The notes: generated by a model from the sequence alone, not told the origin. A stretch of 64,000 nt of DNA from Mycolicibacterium neworleansense (GCF_001245615.1 NZ_CWKH01000001.1:1612001-1676000); one strand, 5' to 3'. Positions 1 to 9,067 are shown, counted from the stretch's first letter. Numbers and translations: made by a program.

Positions 1-76
1 GCAGCCGCAATGCCAGCGAGTACGGCAATGGCAGCTGCCGCAGCGCCCGTTCGTGTATCTCGCCCTCGTCGGCCAT
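1..76 (-). CDS. Hypothetical protein, N-terminal fragment
   Basis: Read on the minus strand from an ATG at 76, the frame gives MADEGEIHERALRQLPLPYS and continues SLALRL to the window edge. The LPLPYSLALRL stretch is typical of the start of small uncharacterised mycobacterial proteins, from memory. The frame is also open a little upstream of 76, so the true start could lie further 5', overlapping the end of the LuxR gene. It lies downstream of that gene on the same strand and may be co-transcribed with it. The rest is outside the window and no function can be given. Confidence 0.5.
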   Translation of the reverse strand, partial: MADEGEIHERALRQLPLPYSLALRL

Positions 77-131
77 GCGATCCAGGATGCGACGCTCAAG
101 TCTGGCCGGAGCGAGTACCCCGGTACTCGAA

Positions 132-2675
132 TCAGCGGTGCCGTCGCGGGAGCAGGGCGATCAGCTCGGCCCGGGTCGACACACCGGTTTTCGCCATCGC
201 CCGGTAGATGTGGCCCTCGACGGTGCGCACCGAGAGGTGCAGCCGCTCGGCGATCGCCCGGCTCGACAGCCCGGCCCCGATCAGCATGGCGATCTCACGT
301 TCCCGGTCAGTCAGTGGCAGGCGTTCGGCGGCGGCGAGCAGCGCCGGGGTGGCCGCGCCGCGGCGCCGATAAGCCACCGCCGCGAGACCGGCAGCGTCAG
401 CCGCCGCCACCAGATCGCCGAATTTCTCGAATTCGATTGAGACCTTTGCCAACCCGTCGCCGTCGTCGTGGATCAGGGCGCGGCACAGCGCGGCGGCGGC
501 GCTGACCCGCGGTCCCTCGACCAGGCCGGTCAGCTCGTCGAGCCGGTGGGTGCGGGAGTGGTCGCCGAACTGTGCTGCGGTCTGCAGGCACAACACCTCG
601 GCCGCCAGTTGCCCGTTGGCCCCGGCGGTGTCGGCGGCGGCGAGCGCGATGTCGACGGCCTCCGACACCGCACCCTGGGTGGCGGCCACCCATGCCCGCA
701 CCAGGCTGTGTTCGTAGGCGAGGTACTGCCAGCTGGCATGCCGGTATTCGTCGAGTTCGGCCACCGTGGTGTCGTCGGCCAGACCGCGGACCGCCAGCGC
801 CGTGACACGCGGCAGGTGAAAGCGATAGCCGAACCCGTTCGACTCCCCTACGGCGCGCATCATCTTCACCACCGGATCCAGCAGCCCGGCAGCCGCGCCG
901 AGCTCGCCCGCTCCGAAGGCGGCGCGACCTGCCAGCGCGAGCCCGAACAACTGTGCCGCACCCGGCCGCTCGGCGGCCCGACGGCTCAGCTGCTCGGCTT
1001 CCTGTTGCGCCTCACGAATCCGCCCGGCCAGCAGCAACGCACCGATGTGTGCATCGGCGATGACGAACCGCGTGTGCGCCGCATCGAAGGAATCATCCGT
1101 GATGCGGTAGCCGGCGCGGGCCGCCGCGACGGCATCGTCGGCCCGGCCGGAATCCCCGCAAGACGCGGCCACCGCCCATGCGGTCACCGCGCCCACGATG
1201 GCAGGCATCGCGTCGAGGTCCAGGCCACGAGAAGCCGTCCTGGCCCGCTCCGGATCACCGATCGCGGCCCAGTACACCGTGTAGAACGCGTCGATCGCGG
1301 CCCGGGCGGCCTCAGGGATGTCCACCGCCGCGGCGTCGACATGCCCTTTGGCGCCGTCCGGGTCGGCCAGCGACCAAAGCATGTTGGAGGCACGCAGGAA
1401 GGCGAGCCGGGCCCGCCCGTCGTCGGTCAGCTCGGTGGTGTCGATGGCGTCGAGTACCGCGTCCGATTCGGCTCCGCGGCTGAGCCACGACAAGGCATGG
1501 GCGCGAATGAAATTCGCCTCCGCGTCGGCGCCGGCCGAGATCGCGCCCTGGGCCAGCCGGTCGGCCAGCGCCAGATCCGACAGCCACACCGCGCCTTGTG
1601 CGGCGCGGGTCAACAACTCGGGGTCGAGCGGCAGATCCGAGTCCAGCATCAGCGTGGCCCGGCGTACCACCACCCGCATGGCATCGCGATCTTCCCGGTT
1701 ACCGAGCGCGTCTGCCACCAGCCCCCGCAGCCGACGTAATCGAGTACCCGGCACCCGATTGCGTCGCACCTCGGCGTAGAGCGGATGGGCGACCCGGACC
1801 TCCCGGTCGGTGGAGTCGATGGTGATGAGTCCGCGGGACTCGGCCGCGGCCACCGAATCGGCATCGGTGATCGCCGTCAACCGATCCAGATGGATCGGCT
1901 CGGCCACCGCCAGGACGTCGACGACTTCGCTGACCTCGGGCGGTAGCGCGCCGATCCTTGTCTCGATCAGTTCGACGAGTCCGGGTGGCATCACCGGATC
2001 TCCCGTCCACCGCCAACTGCCATCCTGACAGGCGAGCCGTCCCTGGGTGACCTCCTGCTCGACGATGTTGCGCAGGTAGAGCACATTGCCGCGGGTCAGG
2101 CGCCACAACCGTTGCGCTGCCTCATGATCGAGTGGCCCGCCCAGCGCTGCGGTCAGCAAACGGGTCGATTCGTCGTGGGACAGCGGCTGCAGGTCCAGCC
2201 GCTCGAACCGGCCACGGTCGCAGGCTGTCTGAACCTCGGCCGGTACCGGTGCACCGGTACGCACGGTCAGCAGTAGCTTGGCAGCGCCGCGCTGCACGAT
2301 CTGCTGCAGCACGAAACCCGACAATCCGTCGAGCAGGTGTGCATCGTCGACGCATACCAGCACCGGTTGACCGTTCGCGGCAGACGTCAGGCCGTCGATC
2401 ACCCGGCCGACCAGTGCCACGCTGTCGGCATCCGAGGTACCCACCCACCGTGCGAACGTCCCCAGGGGCAGGGCTCGAGCCGCTGATGTGCCCACCGCCC
2501 AGCGGGTTTCGAGGCCGCCGGCGTCCGCGGTCGACAGCGCTTCGCGGGCGATGCGGCTCTTGCCGACCCCGGCGGTCCCGTATATCACGATCCCGGACAG
2601 TTCGGCGGAGGCCAGCGCGGCGTCGATCAGCCGGGTCTCCTCCAGCCGCCCCGTCAAAGGCCAGGCGAGTCGCAC
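132..2675 (-). CDS. LuxR-family transcriptional regulator with AAA/STAND ATPase domain
   Basis: A large 847-residue regulator. The N-terminus carries a P-loop (GTAGVGKS, residues 33-40), and a Walker B-like VLVCVDDAH follows near residue 108. The middle is an alpha-helical, Ala/Leu-rich region resembling the TPR-like sensor part of MalT-type regulators. The C-terminus (about 785-845) is a LuxR helix-turn-helix with the motif LTDREREIAMLIGAGLS. The start is a GTG at 2675 with a TAATCT -10 element six bases upstream, which implies a leaderless mRNA. The family binds ATP and an unknown inducer and activates transcription; the target here is unknown. Confidence 0.9.
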   Translation of the reverse strand: MRLAWPLTGRLEETRLIDAALASAELSGIVIYGTAGVGKSRIAREALSTADAGGLETRWAVGTSAARALPLGTFARWVGTSDADSVALVGRVIDGLTSAANGQPVLVCVDDAHLLDGLSGFVLQQIVQRGAAKLLLTVRTGAPVPAEVQTACDRGRFERLDLQPLSHDESTRLLTAALGGPLDHEAAQRLWRLTRGNVLYLRNIVEQEVTQGRLACQDGSWRWTGDPVMPPGLVELIETRIGALPPEVSEVVDVLAVAEPIHLDRLTAITDADSVAAAESRGLITIDSTDREVRVAHPLYAEVRRNRVPGTRLRRLRGLVADALGNREDRDAMRVVVRRATLMLDSDLPLDPELLTRAAQGAVWLSDLALADRLAQGAISAGADAEANFIRAHALSWLSRGAESDAVLDAIDTTELTDDGRARLAFLRASNMLWSLADPDGAKGHVDAAAVDIPEAARAAIDAFYTVYWAAIGDPERARTASRGLDLDAMPAIVGAVTAWAVAASCGDSGRADDAVAAARAGYRITDDSFDAAHTRFVIADAHIGALLLAGRIREAQQEAEQLSRRAAERPGAAQLFGLALAGRAAFGAGELGAAAGLLDPVVKMMRAVGESNGFGYRFHLPRVTALAVRGLADDTTVAELDEYRHASWQYLAYEHSLVRAWVAATQGAVSEAVDIALAAADTAGANGQLAAEVLCLQTAAQFGDHSRTHRLDELTGLVEGPRVSAAAALCRALIHDDGDGLAKVSIEFEKFGDLVAAADAAGLAAVAYRRRGAATPALLAAAERLPLTDREREIAMLIGAGLSSRAIAERLHLSVRTVEGHIYRAMAKTGVSTRAELIALLPRRHR

Positions 2676-2681
2676 GCTTCG

Positions 2682-2687
2682 AGATTA
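2682..2687 (-). promoter_or_regulatory. Probable -10 element of the LuxR gene
   Basis: The minus strand reads TAATCT, matching the mycobacterial TANNNT -10 pattern. It ends six bases before the GTG start at 2675, so transcription should begin at or very near the start codon. Confidence 0.45.
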
Positions 2688-2699
2688 AGCCGAGGTACG

Positions 2700-2720
2700 G
2701 TCGTTAGCAGCGGTAACGAC
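2700..2720. repeat. Inverted repeat between LuxR and DinB-like genes
   Basis: GTCGTTA (2700-2706) and TAACGAC (2714-2720) form perfect 7-base arms around a 7-base centre. It lies just upstream of the LuxR promoter and just downstream of the DinB-like gene, so it could be an operator or a weak terminator hairpin. There is no T-tract. Confidence 0.35.
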
Positions 2721-2756
2721 GAACTTTGCCGTGACCGGAATTCGGGCCGCGTGCGG

Positions 2757-3254
2757 TCACCGGCCCGTCACGCCGTCGATCAGCTCGCGCAGGATGTCGG
2801 CGTGACCGGCGTGGCGGCCGGTCTCTTCGATCATGTGGGCCAGCGCCCAACGAACGCTGGCCGCCGGCCCCCGCCCCGGCCGCGATCGGGGAAGTGGCGC
2901 GGCGAGATCGGTGCAGCCGTCGAGCACGGTGTTGGCGTGCCCAACTGCTGTCCGATAGCGAGCCACCACATCGTCGATGCTGTCCGACGGTTCGACGACG
3001 AAGGTTGCCTGCCAGTCGGTGACGTCGTCGCCGAAAAAAATCCATCGTTCGACGTAGGTCAGGTGATTGAGCAGGCCGAGCAGCGTGGTTCCCGACGGCA
3101 CAGAGAAGGTCCGTGCCATCGGTTCCGGCGCGTCGCCGACCTTCGCGGCGATCGACGTGCGCAGGTAATCGAGGAATCCCCGCAAGACCTCGGATTCGCT
3201 GTTCGCGGTCCGCGGCGGCGGATTGTCATGCCTGCGTTCCTGACTGGTCTGCAC
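2757..3254 (-). CDS. DinB-like / DUF664 (mycothiol-transferase-type) protein
   Basis: A protein of about 165 residues. It shows the DUF664/DinB pattern of helices carrying spaced histidines: LLGLLNHLTYVERWIF, then RWALAHMIEETGRHAGHADI near the C-terminus. These histidines usually bind a divalent metal, and some members transfer mycothiol or bacillithiol. I chose the GTG at 3254 because family members begin shortly before the LRGFLDYLR helix; an in-frame ATG at 3311 is also possible. It is a single gene between the LuxR regulator and the end of the flavoprotein operon. The substrate is unknown. Confidence 0.75.
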   Translation of the reverse strand: MQTSQERRHDNPPPRTANSESEVLRGFLDYLRTSIAAKVGDAPEPMARTFSVPSGTTLLGLLNHLTYVERWIFFGDDVTDWQATFVVEPSDSIDDVVARYRTAVGHANTVLDGCTDLAAPLPRSRPGRGPAASVRWALAHMIEETGRHAGHADILRELIDGVTGR

Positions 3255-3292
3255 GGAGCCCAGTATCGGTGCAGCAGTGCGGTATGGCACGC

Positions 3293-3315
3293 AACCTTGC
3301 CGTTCTGGCAAGGTT
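3293..3315 (-). terminator. Terminator-like hairpin after the flavoprotein operon
   Basis: AACCTTGCC and GGCAAGGTT make a perfect 9-bp stem with a 5-base loop. It begins four bases beyond the stop codon of the AprA-like gene on the minus strand. There is no clear U-tract, which is common for mycobacterial terminators. Confidence 0.55.
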
Positions 3316-3319
3316 TCGC

Positions 3320-6007
3320 TCAGCCTGCCAGGGCCTGACGGGCATACGCGCGCACGTCGGCGTCAGTGTCCTCCAACGCCGCCGTGAGGGCGTCACGGGC
3401 CGTCGACTCCGAGTCCGCCCACCGGCTCAGGCTCAGCACAGCGGCTTTGCGCACGTCCAGGTGCTGGTCGTCCAGCGCGCGCGACAGGGTCGGAACCGCC
3501 ACCTCCGGCTGGGCCCCGGCCAGCGCCCGTGCCGCACCCTGCCGGATCTGCCAGGCCGACTCGGTGAATGCCTTCTCCACACTGACCACGTCGTCGTCGG
3601 TGCAGCCGACCGCGCCGAGCGAGGCCAGCGCCGCCGCCCGTACCAGAGGATCGGGGTCGTCCAGCGCCACGCGCACCGCATCCGCGCCCGCGCGCAGGGT
3701 CGCCAGACCGCCTACCGCGGCGATCCGCACTTCCCGGTTCTCGTCGACGGTTGCCGCTGCCACCCCGGTGTGGTCGTCGACCGACACCAGGGCCCGCACC
3801 GCCTCGATCCGCACCCGGTGATCGGCGTCAATCGAGGCGACCCGGTACGCGTCAGCGCTCCCGACGCGCCGCGAACTCAGCAGATACACCGTGACCGCGC
3901 GGACCACGGGGTCGGCGGAACCCAGCCGTTCGACGAAGGCGCCCGGGTCGGGCAGGACCTCGACGAGTTCACGTACCGCATCCGCGGTCTCGCGCCGCAC
4001 CTCGGCGTCGGTATCGGCCAGCGCGGCCACCAGCACCGGCTGGTACCCGTCGGGCAGATGCTCGACGAGGGTGGCCACCGCGGTGCGTCGCACGCCGGCG
4101 TCCGGATCGGCGAGGTAGGCGCTCAGCTCCTCCAGCGAAGGCTCCTCCAACGCCAGTACCGCGGCGATCCGTGGTGACGGCGGTTGCGCGGACCCGGCCG
4201 CGCGGACCCGAGAACGTTCGGCGGCCGGAGCCCGGCCACCGTGCAGGTGTGGCTGTTCGACGGCGGTCACCGGATCCTGCGATGTCAGATGGTCGAGCTC
4301 GGGCACCGCGACGAAATACGGTGCCACCGGACGCTTGACGAACCGCATGGCGCCGTCGGCGTCCTTGTAGAGGTTGAGGTGGTAACGCCACTGCGTATCG
4401 TCACGCTGTGGCAGGTCGGCCCGCTCGTGGTACAGACCCCAGCGCGATTCGGTGCGGGTCAGCGAGGAACGGGCCGCCATCTCCGCGCAGTCGCGGATGA
4501 ACGACACTTCGGCGGCGCGCATCAACTCGTGTGGCGTGCGCGCTCCGATCCCCTCGACCTCGGCAGCCATGCGTTCGAAGGTCTGCACCGCGATCGACAA
4601 CTTGGTCGCGGTCTTCGGCGGTGCCACATAGTCGTTGACGAACCGCCTCAGCTTGAACTCGACCTGGGGCTGCGGCGGACCGTCCGGGTGCTGCAGCGGA
4701 CGGTAGATGAGCTCGTGGGCCGCGGCCACCTGATCGGCCGGAAGCACCTGCGGGGCAGCCACTTCCGACAACGTCGAGGCGGCGTGCTCCCCGGCGAGAT
4801 CGCCGTAGACGAATGCGCCGATCATGTAGTTGTGCGGGACGCACGCCAGGTCTCCGGCGGCGTACAGGCCGGGAACCGTGGTGCGGGCGTGCTCGTCCAC
4901 CCACACCCCCGACGCGGAATGACCTGAGCACAAACCAATCTCGGAGATGTGCATCTCGATGTCATGGGTGCGGTAGTCATGCCCGCGGTTGGCGTGGAAC
5001 GTGCCGCGGGTGGGCCGTTCGGTGGTATGCAGGATGTTCTCCAGCGTGGTCAGCGTCTCGTCGGGCAGGTGGCTGACCTTCAGGTAGATGGGCCCGCGGG
5101 CCGATTCGATCTCCTCCTTGACCTCGGCCATCATCTGCCCCGACCAGTAGTCGGAGTCGACGAACCGCTCCCCCAGCGCATTGACCTGATAACCGCCGAA
5201 TGGGTTGGCCACATAGGCGCAGGCCGGGCCGTTGTAGTCCTTGATCAGCGGATTGACCTGGAAACACTCGATTCCCGACAGTTCGGCACCGGCGTGGTAG
5301 GCCATGGCATACCCGTCTCCGGCGTTGGTGGGGTTCTCGTAGGTGCCGTACAGGTACCCCGATGCGGGCAGACCGAGACGGCCGCACGCCCCGGTGGACA
5401 GGATCACGGCCTTGGCGGCGACGGTGACGAATTCGCCTGTACGGGTGTTGAATGCGGCCGCACCAACGGCCCGACCCTCATGGGTGAGCACGCGCACCGG
5501 CATGAGCCGGTTCTCGATGCGGATCTTCTCGCGCATCGAGCGTTGCCGCAGCACTCGGTACAGCGCCTTCTTGACGTCCTTGCCCTCGGGCATCGGCAGC
5601 ACGTACGAGCCGGACCGGTGTACGCGCCGCACGGCGTACTCACCGTGCTCGTCCTTCTCGAACTTGACCCCGTACCGCTCCAGCCGCTGCACCATGGCGA
5701 ATCCACGGGTTGCGGTCTGATAGACGGTGCGTTGGTTGACGATTCCGTCGTTGGCGCGGGTGATCTCGGCGACGTAGTCCTCCGGTTGGGCCTTACCCGG
5801 AATGACGGCGTTGTTCACGCCGTCCATGCCCATGGCCAGCGCACCGGAGTGCCGCACGTGGGCCTTCTCCAGCAGCAGCACCTGGGCACCGTTCTCGGCG
5901 GCGGTCAGCGCCGCCATGGTGCCCGCGGTCCCACCGCCGATCACCAGGACGTCGCAGTCGATCCGAAGCGCATCGTCGACGTGGGGAATGTCAGTCAGTT
6001 CGGTCAC
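3320..6007 (-). CDS. AprA/FrdA-family flavoprotein fused to C-terminal HEAT repeats
   Basis: An 895-residue protein starting at GTG 6007, which overlaps the stop of the upstream ATPase gene (GTGA). The N-terminus has a Rossmann FAD motif (VIGGGTAG, about 23-29). An fumarate-reductase/APS-reductase alpha-type fold follows, including VPGLYAAGDLACVPHNYMIG, where the flavin domain closes. The segment near SRWGLYHERADLPQRDD recalls the AprA C-terminal region, so I favour an AprA-like over an SdhA-like enzyme. From about residue 615 to the end there are repeated HEAT/PBS-lyase-type helices such as DPDAGVRRTAVATLVEHL and DTDAEVRRETADAVREL. It probably pairs with the ferredoxin of the same operon. 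The substrate is unknown; a sulfur oxyanion or organosulfur compound is an inference from family and context. Confidence 0.85.
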   Translation of the reverse strand: MTELTDIPHVDDALRIDCDVLVIGGGTAGTMAALTAAENGAQVLLLEKAHVRHSGALAMGMDGVNNAVIPGKAQPEDYVAEITRANDGIVNQRTVYQTATRGFAMVQRLERYGVKFEKDEHGEYAVRRVHRSGSYVLPMPEGKDVKKALYRVLRQRSMREKIRIENRLMPVRVLTHEGRAVGAAAFNTRTGEFVTVAAKAVILSTGACGRLGLPASGYLYGTYENPTNAGDGYAMAYHAGAELSGIECFQVNPLIKDYNGPACAYVANPFGGYQVNALGERFVDSDYWSGQMMAEVKEEIESARGPIYLKVSHLPDETLTTLENILHTTERPTRGTFHANRGHDYRTHDIEMHISEIGLCSGHSASGVWVDEHARTTVPGLYAAGDLACVPHNYMIGAFVYGDLAGEHAASTLSEVAAPQVLPADQVAAAHELIYRPLQHPDGPPQPQVEFKLRRFVNDYVAPPKTATKLSIAVQTFERMAAEVEGIGARTPHELMRAAEVSFIRDCAEMAARSSLTRTESRWGLYHERADLPQRDDTQWRYHLNLYKDADGAMRFVKRPVAPYFVAVPELDHLTSQDPVTAVEQPHLHGGRAPAAERSRVRAAGSAQPPSPRIAAVLALEEPSLEELSAYLADPDAGVRRTAVATLVEHLPDGYQPVLVAALADTDAEVRRETADAVRELVEVLPDPGAFVERLGSADPVVRAVTVYLLSSRRVGSADAYRVASIDADHRVRIEAVRALVSVDDHTGVAAATVDENREVRIAAVGGLATLRAGADAVRVALDDPDPLVRAAALASLGAVGCTDDDVVSVEKAFTESAWQIRQGAARALAGAQPEVAVPTLSRALDDQHLDVRKAAVLSLSRWADSESTARDALTAALEDTDADVRAYARQALAG

Positions 6008-6774
6008 GGTTGCTCCAGGGCGGCGATGATCTCGGCGCGCAGCGCGGATCGTTCGGGATGGTCGGTTCTGGGCTGGCCCACCTCGATGAGGGCACGCAGC
6101 GGCTGCCCGGCGCGGCCGAGGACGGCAACCCGGTCGCCGAGCGTGAGCGCCTCGTCGACATCGTGGGTGACGAACACGATCGTCGTCGGATGAGCCTGCC
6201 AGGTGTCGATCAGCAACCGCTGCATGGCAGCCCGGGTCTGGGTGTCCAGGGCGGCGAACGGTTCGTCCATCATGACCGCGCGTGGTGCGCCGGCCAGGCC
6301 GCGGGCCAGCTGGACCCGCTGGCGCATACCGCCGGACAGGCTCTTCGGCAGGAAATCGGCGAACCCGGTCAGTCCGACCTCGTCGATCCAGCGATCGGCA
6401 CGTTCGCGGTAACCATTGCGCGGCCCGCCGCGGCGTCCCGCCTTGGGCTCCCCGCGGAGTTGCAGGGCCAGTTCGATATTGGACCGCACCGTGCGCCACG
6501 GCAGCAGGGCACTGTCCTGGAACACCATGCCTCGGTCGCGGGAGGTGGTGGTGACCGGGTCGCCGTCGGCCAGGACCCGGCCGCCGTCGGGCCGCAGCAG
6601 TCCCGTCAACGCACGCAACAACGTGGACTTGCCGCAACCGGACGGACCGGTGAGCACCAGGATCTCGCCGGGCTCGACGGTGAGGCTCAGATTGTCGATC
6701 ACCGGAGCGCCGGTGTAGGACAACCGGATTCGATCGAGTTCCAGCCGCATACCGCTGGTGGTCGCAGCGGTCAT
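6004..6774 (-). CDS. ABC transporter ATPase, SsuB/TauB/NrtD type
   Basis: A 256-residue ATP-binding subunit. It has a Walker A (GPSGCGKST), a Q-loop region (MVFQDSALLPW), the signature LSGGMRQRVQLARGL, a Walker B (AVMMDEPFAALD) and an H-loop (VFVTHDVDEAL). The DSALLPW and DEPFAALD wording is typical of sulfonate, taurine and nitrate importers. The start ATG overlaps the permease stop (ATGA), and its own stop overlaps the flavoprotein GTG, so the genes are translationally coupled. It powers uptake by the permease and lipoprotein encoded upstream. Confidence 0.93.
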   Translation of the reverse strand: MTAATTSGMRLELDRIRLSYTGAPVIDNLSLTVEPGEILVLTGPSGCGKSTLLRALTGLLRPDGGRVLADGDPVTTTSRDRGMVFQDSALLPWRTVRSNIELALQLRGEPKAGRRGGPRNGYRERADRWIDEVGLTGFADFLPKSLSGGMRQRVQLARGLAGAPRAVMMDEPFAALDTQTRAAMQRLLIDTWQAHPTTIVFVTHDVDEALTLGDRVAVLGRAGQPLRALIEVGQPRTDHPERSALRAEIIAALEQP

Positions 6775-7631
6775 CGGTTCACCTCCTCACCGCGAGGCAA
6801 CCAGCGGGTGGTACGGCGGCCGATCAGTTCCACCGCGGCGGCGGTCACGAAGCCCAGCACACCGATGGTGATGATGCCGACGAACACGTCGGGATAGTTC
6901 AGCACCGTATACGCCTGCCAGGTGCGGTATCCCACCCCGAGACGGCCCGAGATCATCTCGGCCGAGATCACGCAGATCCAGGCCACCCCCATGCCGACCG
7001 AGAGCCCGCCGAACAGCCCGGGCAGGATTCCGGGCAGCACCACCTGGCGCAGCACGTCGAGGCGCCCACCACCCAGGGTGCGCACCGAGTCCTCCCAGAT
7101 GGTGGGCAGGGCGCGCACCGCGTGGCGCACGCTGACCATGATCGGGAAGTACGCGGCCAGGAACGTGATGAATACGATTCCGGCCTCATCGCTGGGGAAC
7201 AGCAGGATCGCCACCGGCACCATGGCGATCGCCGGGATCGGCCGGGCCAGCTCGGTGAGCGGGCCGAAGATGTCGGCGAACAGAGCGGTGCGCCCAAGCA
7301 GGATTCCGGTGATGACGCCGACGACTGCGGCGATGCCGAACCCGGTGAGGATCCGGATCAGCGACTGGCCGAGGTCCAGCCAGTATTCCGGTGTGCCCAG
7401 CCGGTTCACCAGGGCCGCAGTGATTTCGGTGACGGTGGGCAGGGTGTCGAACCGCAGACCCAGCCGGACGTCGTTGGCGGTCAGGAGCTGCCACAGGACG
7501 ACGGCACCGACCACCGACGCCAGCCGCAGCAGGCGGTGCGGCCAGACCGAGGGCGTGCGGCGGGTGTGCACCGCCTCCGGTGCGGCCGTCAGGTCATCGG
7601 CCGTGACCGGAGCGGTGTCGGTGGTGGTCAT
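6771..7631 (-). CDS. ABC transporter permease, SsuC/TauC type
   Basis: A 286-residue membrane subunit starting at ATG 7631, which overlaps the stop of the substrate-binding gene (ATGA). After a polar N-terminus of about 38 residues come some six hydrophobic segments. The BPD-transporter EAA-loop region is present (VRTLGGGRLDVLRQVVLPG), the contact point for the ATPase. An upstream in-frame extension exists but reads as unrelated Arg-rich sequence, so I rejected it. It forms an importer with its two neighbours; the substrate is inferred to be a small anion or sulfonate. Confidence 0.92.
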   Translation of the reverse strand: MTTTDTAPVTADDLTAAPEAVHTRRTPSVWPHRLLRLASVVGAVVLWQLLTANDVRLGLRFDTLPTVTEITAALVNRLGTPEYWLDLGQSLIRILTGFGIAAVVGVITGILLGRTALFADIFGPLTELARPIPAIAMVPVAILLFPSDEAGIVFITFLAAYFPIMVSVRHAVRALPTIWEDSVRTLGGGRLDVLRQVVLPGILPGLFGGLSVGMGVAWICVISAEMISGRLGVGYRTWQAYTVLNYPDVFVGIITIGVLGFVTAAAVELIGRRTTRWLPRGEEVNR

Positions 7632-9058
7632 ACCGCACCTGCCAGCGCCTGCCGATAGTCGACGACCGCCGCACCGGGATGCGTGGCCGTATAACGTTCG
7701 GCGCCGGCCTGGGTGCCGAACGGCAGGTACCCCTCGGCTCCCGGCCCGGGCAGGCGGACCCACACCGCCTTGTCTGCGAACCACCGGGTACCCAGTTCGG
7801 CGTCGCTGACGTAGGCGGCGCGAACCTTCTTGCCCTCGCCCTCGGCCTGCCGGATCGCCTTGAGCAGGCACACCGGCGTCACGGCCGCCGTGGTGGTGTC
7901 CGCCCCGTCGAGCCAGAGTTCGCCGGCCGTGGCGGGGTTGTCGACGGCGGTGTGGCACACCGGGTCGGTGCCGCTCAACGCCGACGGGTTGGCACCGGAA
8001 CTCACGGCCTTGTCGTAGTCCTGTCCGCGCGCCGAGAACGCAGCCCGCAGCGGCCCGTCCTGTACAAATCCGGCTACGTCGAGATCGGCGAAGTTGTCGA
8101 TCGACTTCAGGTAGGGCACATCACCTTTGAGCGCGTCGACCAGCGAAGGCTTGAGCGTGGTGTCGAATGATGTACCACCGGGCCCGTTGTACAGGTAGAC
8201 GACCTCCTGCGGCAGTCCACTGCCCTCGGCCACGAGCCGGGCCGCCTCCAACGGTTTGGTGTTGAGGAAGTCGGTGGCGTCGAGCTGAGCCTGCAGGAAG
8301 GCGTCGAGCACTTCGGGATGCTCGGCCGCATAGGCGCGCCGCACCACCACACCGTGCAGGGTCGGATAGTTCAGTTCGGCACCGTCGAAGAGCAGCTTGG
8401 CCTTACCCTGGTGTACCAACAGCCCCGGCCACGCCACGAACTGCGAAAGTGCCTGTACCTGGCCGGATTCCAACGAGGACGCACCGACCTGCGGCTGCTG
8501 GTTGAGTACCTCGACCCCGGTCTTGGCGTCGATACCTGCCTTGCCGAGCGCTTGCACCAGCATGCCGTGGCCGGCTGATCCGACGCTGGCCGAGACCTTC
8601 TTGCCGGCCAAGTCGGTCAACGATTTCGCCGGCGAGTCAGGCGAGACCACAACCATGTTCAGCGCGCCTTTCGGGTTGTACCCGGTGACCGACACGATTT
8701 CGGTCTTGGCACGTTCGTTGGCCTGTGTCTTGGATCCGTTGATGAGCATCGGATAGTCGCCCATCGAGCCGATGTCGATCTTCTCGGCCACCATCTGCGC
8801 GGTGATCGGGGCGCCGGTGTCATAGTCCTGCCACGTGACGTTGTACTTCGTGCCGGTGCGGGTGGTGATGTCGTTCAGGCGCTGTTCCAGGTAACCCTGG
8901 GCGCGCAGCAACGTGCCGGCGGTGACGGTGTTGATGGTCTTGGACTGGTAGCCGACCACGACGTCGACGGTGTCGGCGGATTTGGTAGCCGAATCCAGAG
9001 AGCATCCGGCCGCCGCGAGGGTCAGGCCGGCGGTCAGGGCGATCAGGGCTGTTTTCAC
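7628..9058 (-). CDS. Substrate-binding lipoprotein with C-terminal NosL-like domain
   Basis: A 476-residue protein with a lipoprotein signal: a hydrophobic stretch ending in LAAAGC, lipidated Cys19. Residues about 32-345 are a periplasmic-binding domain of the NrtA/SsuA/TauA type (DIGSMGDYPMLINGS, FVAWPGLLVHQGKAKLLFDG). From about 365 a different domain begins. It contains DPVCHTAV, a second cysteine in TPVCLLKAIRQ, then SDAELGTRWFADKAVWV and LPFGTQAGAERYTATHPGA. That order matches NosL, the copper-binding accessory protein of nitrous oxide reductase, from memory. The fusion is unusual and suggests the binding protein handles a metal or a thiol-bound ligand. It sits nine bases downstream of the ferredoxin gene. 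Confidence 0.82.
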   Translation of the reverse strand: MKTALIALTAGLTLAAAGCSLDSATKSADTVDVVVGYQSKTINTVTAGTLLRAQGYLEQRLNDITTRTGTKYNVTWQDYDTGAPITAQMVAEKIDIGSMGDYPMLINGSKTQANERAKTEIVSVTGYNPKGALNMVVVSPDSPAKSLTDLAGKKVSASVGSAGHGMLVQALGKAGIDAKTGVEVLNQQPQVGASSLESGQVQALSQFVAWPGLLVHQGKAKLLFDGAELNYPTLHGVVVRRAYAAEHPEVLDAFLQAQLDATDFLNTKPLEAARLVAEGSGLPQEVVYLYNGPGGTSFDTTLKPSLVDALKGDVPYLKSIDNFADLDVAGFVQDGPLRAAFSARGQDYDKAVSSGANPSALSGTDPVCHTAVDNPATAGELWLDGADTTTAAVTPVCLLKAIRQAEGEGKKVRAAYVSDAELGTRWFADKAVWVRLPGPGAEGYLPFGTQAGAERYTATHPGAAVVDYRQALAGAV

Positions 9059-9067
9059 TTCGGTCCT

